Positions 17,131 through 24,255 of a DNA stretch of 64,000 nucleotides are shown piece after piece. Under the pieces are notes generated by a model. The model searched no databases. It was not told the origin of the DNA and saw nothing but the letters and a program-made list of their open reading frames with translations. This DNA is from Streptomyces zingiberis (GTDB taxonomy: Bacteria > Actinomycetota > Actinomycetes > Streptomycetales > Streptomycetaceae). The stretch covers positions 124,001 to 188,000 of the forward strand of contig NZ_JAATEN010000005.1 in assembly GCF_012034935.1 (NCBI RefSeq), written 5' to 3'. The first letter of the stretch is position 1, and each line of letters starts with the position of its first letter. Position numbers and translations under genes: made by a program.

Positions 17131-18875
17131 TTAAGCGAATTTTCAGCACAATGCCCTCCTTTAAGGAGATCCACCTTCACGCCGGGTTGAATATTCTTCT
17201 CGCGGATGTCAGGCCGGAATCGAAGGAGGTTGACACTCGGAACGGGGTTGGCAAGAGCAGTTTGATTGAGTTGCTTCACTTCCTCATGGGTGGCAATGCA
17301 GATCCGAGTAGCCTGTTCCGCAATGAAGCCCTTGTGAACTTCGAGTTCGGCCTAGAAATTCTCGCTCCACAGCGTGACCCTTCAGCAGAGCCCTCTTATA
17401 TCACCGTACGCCGTTCTGGAGTTCAGCCGTCGAAGATTCATATCGATGGTTGGGAGAGCGTGCTGGGTAGCCCCAGCGTGACCGTCTCCAACGCCGTTTG
17501 GAAGTCTCTTATTGCGAAACACTTCTTCGGTATCTCCGATCTAGAGAACGCTGGAAACTCTGGCCCATCTGCACGTTCTCTGCTGTCATACCTGATTAGG
17601 CGTCAGGCAAGTGGCGGGTTTCAGGAGACGGTAAAGCACACGAGTCAACAGTCAACTGTTGATCAGCAAGTGAATATCTCCTACCTGCTAGGGCTAGACT
17701 GGTCAATTCCCCGAGACTGGGAAAAAGTTCGCCAGCGCGAGAAATCTCTGCGAGAGCTAAAAAAGGCGGCGAAAGATGGAGCTCTAGGTGACCCTGTGGG
17801 TAAAACAGCCGAGCTTCGAGCCTCTCTTGCAATTGCTCAAGCAGGTGTTACGCGGCTGAGTGAGCAGCTGAAGAGCTTTCGTGTGGTCGAAGAGTACTCG
17901 GAGTTGCAAAGTGAAGCCACTCAACTCAGTAGAAAAATCGCCGAGTTCAACGATGAGAACACTCTGGATCGCCGGTACCTAGATCGGCTGAGCAATGATT
18001 CGAAAACAGAACCAGTTCCCGATCCAGAGAACCTAAGGCTTCTTTATGATCTTGCTGGAGTTGAGCTTCCCGGCGTCGCTCTTGCTGCCTACGAAGATGT
18101 TCAGCGCTTTCATGAATCTGTCGTTGCGAATCGGCGCACGTACCTGCGTGAAGAGATCGTAGCTACTGAGGCCCGGATCGCGGCACGTGAGAAGGAGATT
18201 GGAACACTCGATCGTCGGCGTGCCGAAATTATGGCCTTGCTGAGTGCGGGCGGCGCTCTGGAAACGTTCCTGGAAATGCAAAAGGAGCTTGGCCGGCGGG
18301 AAAACGAAGTTGAGCGCTTGACCAAGCAGTATCAAGCTGCTGAAGCGCTCGAGTCGCAGCAGGTCACATTGGGGCTAGAGCGGCAGCAACTTCAAGAGCG
18401 TTTGCAGCGCGATTTTCGCGAGCGTTCAGATAGCGTAGACCGGGCTGCCGTAGTGTTCCAAGATTTGTCACACTCCATCTATGGCGATAGGGGAGGACTG
18501 CTGGCAATTTCTAACACGGATAATGGACCAAAGTTCAATGTTAGTATCGATGGTGAGCGAAGCAAGGGTATTACAAACATGCTCACCTACTGCTTTGACC
18601 TCACTTTGATTCGTATCGCATTGTCTCAGGGTAGGGCTCCTTCATTTGTGGCTCACGATAGCCACATCTTTGATGGAGTTGACAGTAGGCAAATCGCAGC
18701 TGCCATTAGGACCGGCAAGGAAGAATGCGATGAGCACGGCTATCAACATCTAATTACTCTGAACAGTGACAACTTGCCGAATGTCGAGGGCGTGGATCTT
18801 GCCGCCGTTATATTGCCAGTCCGCCTTACAGACAAGTATGACGATGGAGGCCTGTTCGGCCTGCGATTCCGCTAG
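17127..18875 (+). CDS. ABC-3C system SMC/RecF-like ATPase, DUF2326-like
   Basis: 582 residues. N-terminal ATPase half with a modified Walker A NGVGKSSL (about 39-46) in the context [22 protein letters not shown], typical of DUF2326/ABC-3C ATPases. A long coiled coil spans about 195-430 ([11 protein letters not shown]..., [16 protein letters not shown], [19 protein letters not shown]). The C-terminal half has [20 protein letters not shown] and [18 protein letters not shown], the Walker B/D-loop region. Start GTG overlaps the middle-component stop. Predicted role: nucleotide-driven sensor of invading nucleic acid that licenses the CTD effector. Confidence 0.8.
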   Translation: MIKRIFSTMPSFKEIHLHAGLNILLADVRPESKEVDTRNGVGKSSLIELLHFLMGGNADPSSLFRNEALVNFEFGLEILAPQRDPSAEPSYITVRRSGVQPSKIHIDGWESVLGSPSVTVSNAVWKSLIAKHFFGISDLENAGNSGPSARSLLSYLIRRQASGGFQETVKHTSQQSTVDQQVNISYLLGLDWSIPRDWEKVRQREKSLRELKKAAKDGALGDPVGKTAELRASLAIAQAGVTRLSEQLKSFRVVEEYSELQSEATQLSRKIAEFNDENTLDRRYLDRLSNDSKTEPVPDPENLRLLYDLAGVELPGVALAAYEDVQRFHESVVANRRTYLREEIVATEARIAAREKEIGTLDRRRAEIMALLSAGGALETFLEMQKELGRRENEVERLTKQYQAAEALESQQVTLGLERQQLQERLQRDFRERSDSVDRAAVVFQDLSHSIYGDRGGLLAISNTDNGPKFNVSIDGERSKGITNMLTYCFDLTLIRIALSQGRAPSFVAHDSHIFDGVDSRQIAAAIRTGKEECDEHGYQHLITLNSDNLPNVEGVDLAAVILPVRLTDKYDDGGLFGLRFR

Positions 18876-18886
18876 TAGCAGTGTGA

Positions 18887-19054
18887 GGTCGGTGGAGCGG
18901 CTTTGGGGTGGCGCTGCTTTGGCGCGAGTGATCATGGCCCCGTAAGCTTCCGGCGCGTCGGGCAGTCTGTGGACCTGCCCGGTAAAGCACGACGTTGGGG
19001 CCATGATCTTCGAGGCTCGCGCCAAAGTGGCTCCGTAAAGCCGTGGAGCCGACC
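18887..19054. repeat. Large nested inverted repeat after the ABC-3C operon
   Basis: Three paired blocks stack around one centre: GGTCGG..GGCTTT (18887-18904) with AAAGCC..CCGACC (19037-19054); CTTTGGCGCGAG (18917-18928) with CTCGCGCCAAAG (19016-19027); and GATCATGGCCCC (18930-18941) with GGGGCCATGATC (18997-19008). The apex carries a smaller hairpin CGGGCAG (18959-18965) / CTGCCCG (18975-18981). It lies between convergent genes, so it may be a bidirectional terminator, a structured RNA, or a protein-binding or transfer site of a mobile element. Confidence 0.8.
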
Positions 19055-19106
19055 GCCCCAGCCACGACGTACCCCTCCTCTGGCATCAGGCGGCCGATTG
19101 CTGTGA

Positions 19107-19182
19107 GCGCGGCACGGGCGCCGGCCGGGCTGGAGCGGGGCGGAGACAGGAGCGCAGGCCCGGCCGGGGGCCGTGCCGCGCG
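19107..19182. terminator. Second long hairpin, convergent intergenic region
   Basis: GCGCGGCACGG (from 19107) plus CCGGCCGGGC (19121-19130) pair with GCCCGGCCGG (from 19158) plus the GGCCGTGCCGCGC region ending near 19182. It probably terminates the GntR gene ending at 19241 on the minus strand. The sequence after it (GTGAGCGGAGCGAGCCG) is typical of Streptomyces mobile-element DNA, from recall. Confidence 0.6.
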
Positions 19183-19240
19183 CGGTGAGCGGAGCGAGCC
19201 GCCTTGAGTAAGTGAAGACAGGTTTCGACAGGTCGCCGGT

Positions 19241-20014
19241 TCAGGCGGTGGCCTGTGCCTGTTCAGAGCTGGTGGCGGTGATGCGGTAGGTGAGTTGGGC
19301 GTGGTCGCCGCTGGTGGTGAGTTCTTCGAGGATCAGTGGGCGGTCGTCGGTGCCGTGGGTGGTGCGGGTGGCGTGGATGACGGGGACGGCGTCGGCGAGC
19401 TGGAGCGTGGTGCGCTCGTCGGGGAGTGGCATTCGCGCGCGGGTGGTCTCCGTCCAGGACAGGTGATGTCCGGCCTCGGTGAGCAGCGCATAGATGCGCT
19501 CCGGTGCCGCATCGGGGTTCTCGGCCAGGTCGGTTCCCTCGGCGGTGGTGAAGGGGATGAGGGTCCGGTGCAGGGCTCGGGTGCCGGTGGTGGGGTCGGT
19601 GAGGAGGCGGTCTACGCCGAAGAGGGCTTCGCCTTCGTCCAGGCCGAGGAGTGGGCCCGTCGTGGCCGTGGTCGTCGTGCGGTGGACGGTGGGTTCTTCG
19701 GCCGGCTTCCACGCCTCGTGGCCGGTGGTGAAGTTGCCTGCCTGGTCCCGGGTGACGGTGCGTTCGAGGGTGAGGACGGGGTTTGCGGTGCTGCGGACGA
19801 AGCTGCCCTTGCCGTGGATGACTTCGATGAGTCCTTCGGTCCGCAGGGCGGCGATGGCGTTGCGCACGGTGGGGCGTGAGACGCCGTAGCGGGCGATGAG
19901 CTGGGTTTCTGAGGGCAGGGGCGCGCCGGGTGGGAACTCCCCGGTGGTGATGGCGTCGCGGATGGCGGCGGCCACCTGCTGGTAGAGCGCTCCGGGGCGC
20001 TGGATCTCTCCCAT
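19241..20014 (-). CDS. GntR/UTRA-family regulator, KorSA-like
   Basis: 257 residues. The N-terminal GntR winged helix (about 5-75: YQQVAAAIRDAITTGEFPPGAPLPSE, YGVSRPTVRNAIAALRTEGLIEVIHGKGSFV) is followed by a UTRA-like effector domain (about 110-250). KorSA-type GntR repressors control transfer or replication functions of actinomycete integrative elements such as pSAM2; here no such genes remain nearby, so the target is unclear. ATG at 20014 was chosen because the longer extension is unrelated low-complexity sequence. Confidence 0.82.
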   Translation of the reverse strand: MGEIQRPGALYQQVAAAIRDAITTGEFPPGAPLPSETQLIARYGVSRPTVRNAIAALRTEGLIEVIHGKGSFVRSTANPVLTLERTVTRDQAGNFTTGHEAWKPAEEPTVHRTTTTATTGPLLGLDEGEALFGVDRLLTDPTTGTRALHRTLIPFTTAEGTDLAENPDAAPERIYALLTEAGHHLSWTETTRARMPLPDERTTLQLADAVPVIHATRTTHGTDDRPLILEELTTSGDHAQLTYRITATSSEQAQATA

Positions 20015-20304
20015 GGGTGCCCCGCTGGGGGCTCGGGGTCGCGGGACCCCCGCCTCACTGCGGGAGGTCAGGAAAGACCGACAGTCGGTTACACCGCAGC
20101 GGTCACCATTCGGCAAGTGGTGCCCGAGCACCATGGGACTCGGTCCCCGTCACCGGAGGGTGCAGGAGAGTCACGGGAGAGGTGCGACGACGAGTTGGAA
20201 GCTCTCACCCGGGCGATGGACGGCCGACTCGGAATCCGCTTCCGGGCCGGCCGCCGCCGGATACCCTCACGCATGGGGTCGGGATTTCGCCCATGGGAGT
20301 AGCC

Positions 20305-20658
20305 ATGACCACCTCTGCCACCGGGCAGCCGCTCATCCCCCAGCCCCCTGCCACGGTTGCCGCGTTGCGGCAGGCCATCAGCCGGATCGCGCCCGCCGCT
20401 CTCCCCGTTTTCACCCGGGAGCTGGATCAAGCAGCCGACCAGTCCCGGCAGGGGTCCGACCTCGCACCGCTTCAGGGGTTCATCGCCCAGTGGTCCGTCT
20501 ACGTCCATATCCAGCGCCATCCCGAGCTGGCAGCGGATTTCCGGCGTTGGGAGGACATCGCCGCCTCGGGAGGCGCCGTCCAGGCGCGCAGGGCTGCTTC
20601 CGAGATCGGCCGGATCCTGGACGGAGCCCACGCGGCCGTCGGGCTGCCCACCCGGTGA
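20305..20658 (+). CDS. DUF6247-like protein, candidate antitoxin
   Basis: 117 residues. The conserved pattern AALRQAISRIAPAALPVFTRELDQAADQSRQGSDLAPLQGFIAQWSVYV is helical; the C-terminus is helical too. Such proteins in Streptomyces often precede RelE-type toxin genes, but no toxin follows here, so it may be an orphan. ATG at 20305 has GGAG 8 bases upstream. Divergent from the GntR gene. Confidence 0.62.
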   Translation: MTTSATGQPLIPQPPATVAALRQAISRIAPAALPVFTRELDQAADQSRQGSDLAPLQGFIAQWSVYVHIQRHPELAADFRRWEDIAASGGAVQARRAASEIGRILDGAHAAVGLPTR

Positions 20659-20850
20659 GCGCGGACTCGCACCTGGGCACGAAGTGGCCACTTGACTCCC
20701 CCGACCAAGGCGGAGGGTCGGCCACACCACTCCCCCGGATCTTCTGTCCGGCCCTCCCGTAGGCACGGTCAGGCTGTGGTCCGGGCCTCGCGCCGTCATC
20801 CGCTGCCCCGGCTGGCAGGGTGTGGGCCCCGAACCAACGGCTCGCCGCCC

Positions 20851-20960
20851 GACGCTGCCGCCGATGTGGACGAACGGTTCACATCCGCGGGGCCCGCTCG
20901 GGCCCTGGCGGTGGTCTGCCGGGCCGCCCGGCTCGAAACGACAGCGCGTGGCGGTCCCTA
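20851..20960 (+). pseudogene. Remnant of a phosphotransferase 5' end
   Basis: The frame reads DAAADVDERFTSAGPARAL, then AVVCRAARLETTARGG, and lines up with residues about 4-38 of the phosphotransferase at 9730 (DAAGSVEEGFTSAESARVM, then TAACRSAGLDSDGARL). Similarity is visible at DNA level too and stops abruptly near the 3' end of the opposing small gene at 20958. No start, no kinase motif and no continuation. The rest of 20659-20850 shows nothing. Confidence 0.6.
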
Positions 20961-21149
20961 CAGCAGGTGGTCCGCCTTACCGGCCTTGATGTCGGTGATG
21001 AGGGTGCGCAGGGCTTCGAGGGAGTCCGTGAGGTAGTTCGACTCCTGGCCGTTGATGGCGATGTAGCCGTTGCCGTCGGTGTCGGTGCCGAACCGGAAGC
21101 AGTTGTTGCCTTCTGCGCAGTAGGGGTCTTCCCAGGTGATGACGGGCAT
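20958..21149 (-). CDS. Small protein resembling DUF397-type accessory proteins
   Basis: 63 residues (MPVITWEDPYCAEGNNCFRFG..., then YLTDSLEALRTLITDIKAGKADHLL). The Cys-x-x-Gly-Asn-Asn-Cys core followed by strands and a short helix resembles DUF397-like partners of XRE regulators, though it is not a clear member. ATG at 21149 is preceded by GAGGAG. Upstream 21150-21417 contains no recognisable gene. Confidence 0.6.
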   Translation of the reverse strand: MPVITWEDPYCAEGNNCFRFGTDTDGNGYIAINGQESNYLTDSLEALRTLITDIKAGKADHLL

Positions 21150-21417
21150 GAGGACTCCTCGGAGTTCATGGGTGAACAGCGTTGACGAGCCCTGGGAATC
21201 CGTGGGCTCAGGAAGTGCGCACCTCTCCAGAATCCATCCGGCCGGGGCAGGCAGGGAAGTGGGGGAGTTGGGCGTCGGCGTGAAAGATCTTGGGGCCGTG
21301 CGTGTGATCGGGCTGGAGTGCCGAGTCTGCCGCACCGGGACCCCCGGGGCGCGAGGCCGTGTTCCTACCTCGGCCGCCCGGTGAACGACCGGGTCAGCCG
21401 GGAGCCTTGCTCTTTGG

Positions 21418-21810
21418 CTAGACGGTGCGGACGACGGGGGCGGGTTCGACGTTCTGGGCCTCGATGAGGGTGCGGATGTCGTCCGGGTCCGAGGTCCAGA
21501 TGATGGCGCCGAGGCCGGCTGCCATGGTCACGACGGTGGCGTCGACGATGTCGGAGGTGCCGGCCTTACCGCAGAGGATTCCCGCGGTCTTGGCGGTTTC
21601 GAGACCGACGGGCACGACGCGGCACCCGGCGAGAAACCGGCCGAGTCCGACCTGACCGCGGGAGTCCCGCCAGGCCTGGCTGACGACGACGGAGGGGATG
21701 TGGATGTCACGGCCGTCTTCGAGGGCCAGGCTGTGGCGCGCCCACATGCGCCGGTCGTCGTTGCCGATGGCGATGAGCACCCCGGCGTCGTACAGGTAGG
21801 GGATGTTCAC
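21418..21810 (-). CDS. PIN-domain toxin, VapC-like
   Basis: 130 residues. Acidic PIN residues: YDAGVLIAIGNDD at the N-terminus, a central TSDIVDATVV and a C-terminal TSDPDDIRTL. It is predicted to be an RNase toxin of a type II toxin-antitoxin system. GTG start overlaps the antitoxin stop by 4 bases. The first acidic residue (D8) is present; the middle Glu of canonical PIN sites is not obvious. Confidence 0.78.
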   Translation of the reverse strand: MNIPYLYDAGVLIAIGNDDRRMWARHSLALEDGRDIHIPSVVVSQAWRDSRGQVGLGRFLAGCRVVPVGLETAKTAGILCGKAGTSDIVDATVVTMAAGLGAIIWTSDPDDIRTLIEAQNVEPAPVVRTV

Positions 21811-22073
21811 GCGGCCGAGGCCCCCGGGTTGCTGAGGTATTCGGCATCGGCGGCGGCCAGCTCCGCGCGGGCATCGGCGAGCTCTTCCGGGGTGAAGGCG
21901 CCGTGTTCCGCCTGCCACTCCCGGACGACGGCCCGGCCGGCTCGCAGGCGCAGCTCCCGTTCGACTGCTCCGGCGACGAGGCGGGACAGCGGGATGCCCT
22001 CTTCCTCCGCGGCTCCGGCCAGGGCTTCGACCAGGGATTCGTCGAGGGTGATCGTCACCTTCTTGCTAGCCAT
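21807..22073 (-). CDS. Ribbon-helix-helix antitoxin of the PIN pair
   Basis: 88 residues. An N-terminal ribbon-helix-helix (MASKKVTITLDESLVEALAG, then EEEGIPLSRLVAGAVEREL) provides DNA binding and dimerisation; the C-terminal tail (EWQAEHGAFTPEELADARAEL) would wrap the toxin. ATG at 22073. The inverted repeat CCATA/TATGG just upstream is a likely autoregulatory site. First gene of the pair, as usual. Confidence 0.8.
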   Translation of the reverse strand: MASKKVTITLDESLVEALAGAAEEEGIPLSRLVAGAVERELRLRAGRAVVREWQAEHGAFTPEELADARAELAAADAEYLSNPGASAA

Positions 22074-22080
22074 ACATGCA

Positions 22081-22096
22081 CCATAGCGCGGTATGG
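22081..22096. promoter_or_regulatory. Inverted repeat upstream of the antitoxin
   Basis: CCATA (22081-22085) and TATGG (22092-22096) are separated by 6 bases and lie 8 bases upstream of the antitoxin start. Ribbon-helix-helix antitoxins bind short inverted repeats, so this is a candidate operator. Confidence 0.5.
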
Positions 22097-22263
22097 CATT
22101 TGCTGTCGATGCACGGGCGGGTATGCCCAGTTCAGTGGACGGAGGTGGCGAGGCGTCGCGGGGCAACACGGGAGGGTGGGCGCCAGCTGGGCTTGCCTCC
22201 CAGGTAGCCGTGGACACCGGCCTCGCCGACAGCGGCGCAAACGAGGGCTTCGCCCAGCGCCCA

Positions 22264-22370
22264 GCCACGCGCGCGCCGTCCGGCAGGAGCATCCACGCGG
22301 CGGCAAGGTCGCAGGCGGGGTCGCCCGCGCAGAGGCCACCGAAGCCGATCACACCGGAGACGGTGCCGCG
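22264..22370 (-). pseudogene. Aminoglycoside-phosphotransferase-like gene fragment
   Basis: The minus-strand frame reads SGVIGFGGLCAGDPACDLAA then AWMLLPDGAR, matching the C-terminal metal-binding segment of APH-type kinases (usually VIDFG.LGVGDPACDL). The metal-binding Asp of IDFG is Gly here and the HGD catalytic loop is missing. It is open upstream of the antitoxin but has no start of its own. The other bases of 22097-22532 hold nothing else. Confidence 0.55.
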
Positions 22371-22532
22371 GGAGGGACCGCCTACCGGGCAAGCCCACTC
22401 ATAGAGAAAGAGCACGGGGAGGGACAGGGGGTCGGCCGGTGACCGGCCCCCCGAGCGGGGCCGCAGTGCCCGGCTGCCTCGGGGGCCGTTCCAGTGGAGG
22501 GTTCGCGGCCCTCGATGAGCCGTGCCCGGAGG

Positions 22533-22566
22533 AACGGCGCCGCGGGTGCGAGGTCGCGGCGCCGTT
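22533..22566. terminator. Perfect 12-bp hairpin
   Basis: AACGGCGCCGCG (22533-22544) pairs with CGCGGCGCCGTT (22555-22566). With the next hairpin it separates the accessory island from the secreted esterase gene ending at 22732 on the minus strand. Confidence 0.7.
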
Positions 22567-22589
22567 CGTCACGGGCTGGTGGTGATCGT

Positions 22590-22620
22590 CCCGTACGGGG
22601 CTGTGGGAGCCCCGTACGGG
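22590..22620. terminator. Perfect 13-bp hairpin
   Basis: CCCGTACGGGGCT (22590-22602) pairs with AGCCCCGTACGGG (22608-22620), loop 5 bases. Located 112 bases beyond the esterase stop and probably terminates it. Confidence 0.72.
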
Positions 22621-22731
22621 CAGGCCCCCGAGGGGCGTTTCGCGCGGTCCGGCCGGGCCGCCGTTCACGCGGCCCAGCCGGAGGTGCGGGTCAGATCCGT
22701 GCCGGTCTCCGTGGGGATCGGCGCGGATCGG

Positions 22732-23676
22732 TCAGAACTGGGTGAAGAAGCGCCAGGTCTCGCCCGGGAGCCAGGTGCGGGAGCCGCTGTCGCCGGGGGC
22801 GCCGTCCTGGGGTGCGGCGATGTGGCCTCCGTCGAAAGCGGCCCAGACGACCGGACGTCCGCTCGCGCACCCCGAGTACGTGGTGGTGACGTGGCTCAGG
22901 CTGCCCTGGGCCGGCTCGGGCGGGTTCTGGCCGGCGCAGCCGTTGTTCCGGACGAACCGGTCACGCATGGCGCGCCCGTTGGCGATGCTGTCGCTGACAC
23001 CGTGGGCCGCGAAGTACGCGACGGCGCCGGTGCCACCGCTGCACCCGCTGATCTCCCCGGGGGCGCCGTAGGCGGCGACGGCCCGGTAGGTGTCCGGGCG
23101 GGCGCAGGCGAGGGCGTAGCTCATGGCGCCGCCCCAGCTGAAGCCGACGGAGAAGCGCTGGGAGGTGTCGATGCAGAGGTCGGCTTCGAGGCGCCGCAGG
23201 AGGTCGTCCATGAAGGTGACGTCCTCGCCGCCGGAGTTGGCCCAGCCGTTGTCGAGGCCCTGGGGCGCGACGAAGATCGTGTCGTCGCCCGCCAGCCGCT
23301 TCAGGCCGTAGAAGGACCAGACGTCCCGTTCGACGGTCTGGCCGGTGGCCACGTCGGTGGCGGTGCCGCCCCACCAGTGGAGGCCGAGGACCAGCCGGTG
23401 CGGCCGGTTCACGTCGTAGCTGTCGGGGATGTCCAGGATGAACGAGCGGTTCTTGCCGCCGCTCTGGATGGTGTGCGTGCCGTCACGCAGCGCGGGTTCG
23501 GAGCCGCACGCCGCGGTGGCGGTGGCGGTGTTCGCCGCGCTCGCCGTGGCGGCCTTGCTCGTCGTGCCGGCCGGTTCGTTCGGCCCGGGGCTGTCGGCCA
23601 CCGCCTGACCGCCCAGGACCAGGGCGAGCAGCGTGGCGACGGCGACAGGCATCGATAACAGACGACGGCTCAACAT
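22732..23676 (-). CDS. Secreted feruloyl esterase / PHB-depolymerase-type hydrolase
   Basis: 314 residues with a signal peptide (about 1-27, MPVAVATLLALVLGGQAVA). Alpha/beta hydrolase of the esterase D/feruloyl esterase group: LGLHWWGGTATD oxyanion region, nucleophile S180 in GFSWGGAMS, Asp/His pair with H285 in FDGGHIAAP; paired cysteines (CID, CGSE, SGC) fit secretion. It probably de-esterifies plant cell-wall feruloyl groups; PHB depolymerase activity is the alternative. GAGGAG precedes ATG. Confidence 0.85.
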   Translation of the reverse strand: MLSRRLLSMPVAVATLLALVLGGQAVADSPGPNEPAGTTSKAATASAANTATATAACGSEPALRDGTHTIQSGGKNRSFILDIPDSYDVNRPHRLVLGLHWWGGTATDVATGQTVERDVWSFYGLKRLAGDDTIFVAPQGLDNGWANSGGEDVTFMDDLLRRLEADLCIDTSQRFSVGFSWGGAMSYALACARPDTYRAVAAYGAPGEISGCSGGTGAVAYFAAHGVSDSIANGRAMRDRFVRNNGCAGQNPPEPAQGSLSHVTTTYSGCASGRPVVWAAFDGGHIAAPQDGAPGDSGSRTWLPGETWRFFTQF

Positions 23677-24255
23677 CTGTTGACTCCTCTGTGGGGGGGA
23701 TGTGGGGGGATGTGGGGGAAAGGCCGGAGAGACCTTTTTCTTCGCGCTCTGCCGGTTGTCGGATTGTCCGGTTGTCCGGTTCTCGGCTGGTCGGGCTTGC
23801 CGTGTTCTCGTGCGGGTCGCTCATGTCCCGTGCGCGGCGACCCGCGCGCTGCCCCGGCGCGCGTGGGGGTTCGGGGACAGGCATGCCCCCGGCCGGTCGG
23901 GATTACTCACCGGACTTCGAGGGGCGGCGCCCGCTGCCGCGTGCCGGTGGCCCCGCGGCGTGGTCGCGGCAGTTGGGCACCGGTCCGCGGTGCGGGGCGC
24001 GCGCTCGTCCTGCGCGCCGCCCCGCGTCCGGCCGCGCGCGCGGCGACGCGCACGGTCCCGCGCCCGGCCGCGCGCCCCGCTCCGTGCTCCGTCCCGACCC
24101 ATGAGCCCGGGCCCGGGTACGAGGACGGGCAGGGGTACGGCCGCGAGGGCACGCACGGCCGCCGCAGCAGTGCGGCGTCCGCCGGCCCCGGGGCGCCCCC
24201 ACCGGTGGCGGTGACCGCACCGGTGGGGCCCGCGGAGCCGGCGGACGGCCTCATG
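23677..24255. other. Non-coding spacer between two secreted hydrolases
   Basis: 579 bases with no gene. Contains three GGGGGATGT-like direct repeats around 23694-23724 near the esterase start, and short TTGTCCGG repeats near 23757-23780. The remainder is G+C-rich with no motif recognised. Confidence 0.5.

Noticed and set aside
22097..22415. Intact APH gene upstream of the antitoxin
   Set aside because: No catalytic loop, a mutated metal residue and no start codon in context; kept as a remnant only.
9604..22440. Complete integrative element with recombinase
   Set aside because: No integrase, excisionase or relaxase-like frame was found on either strand.
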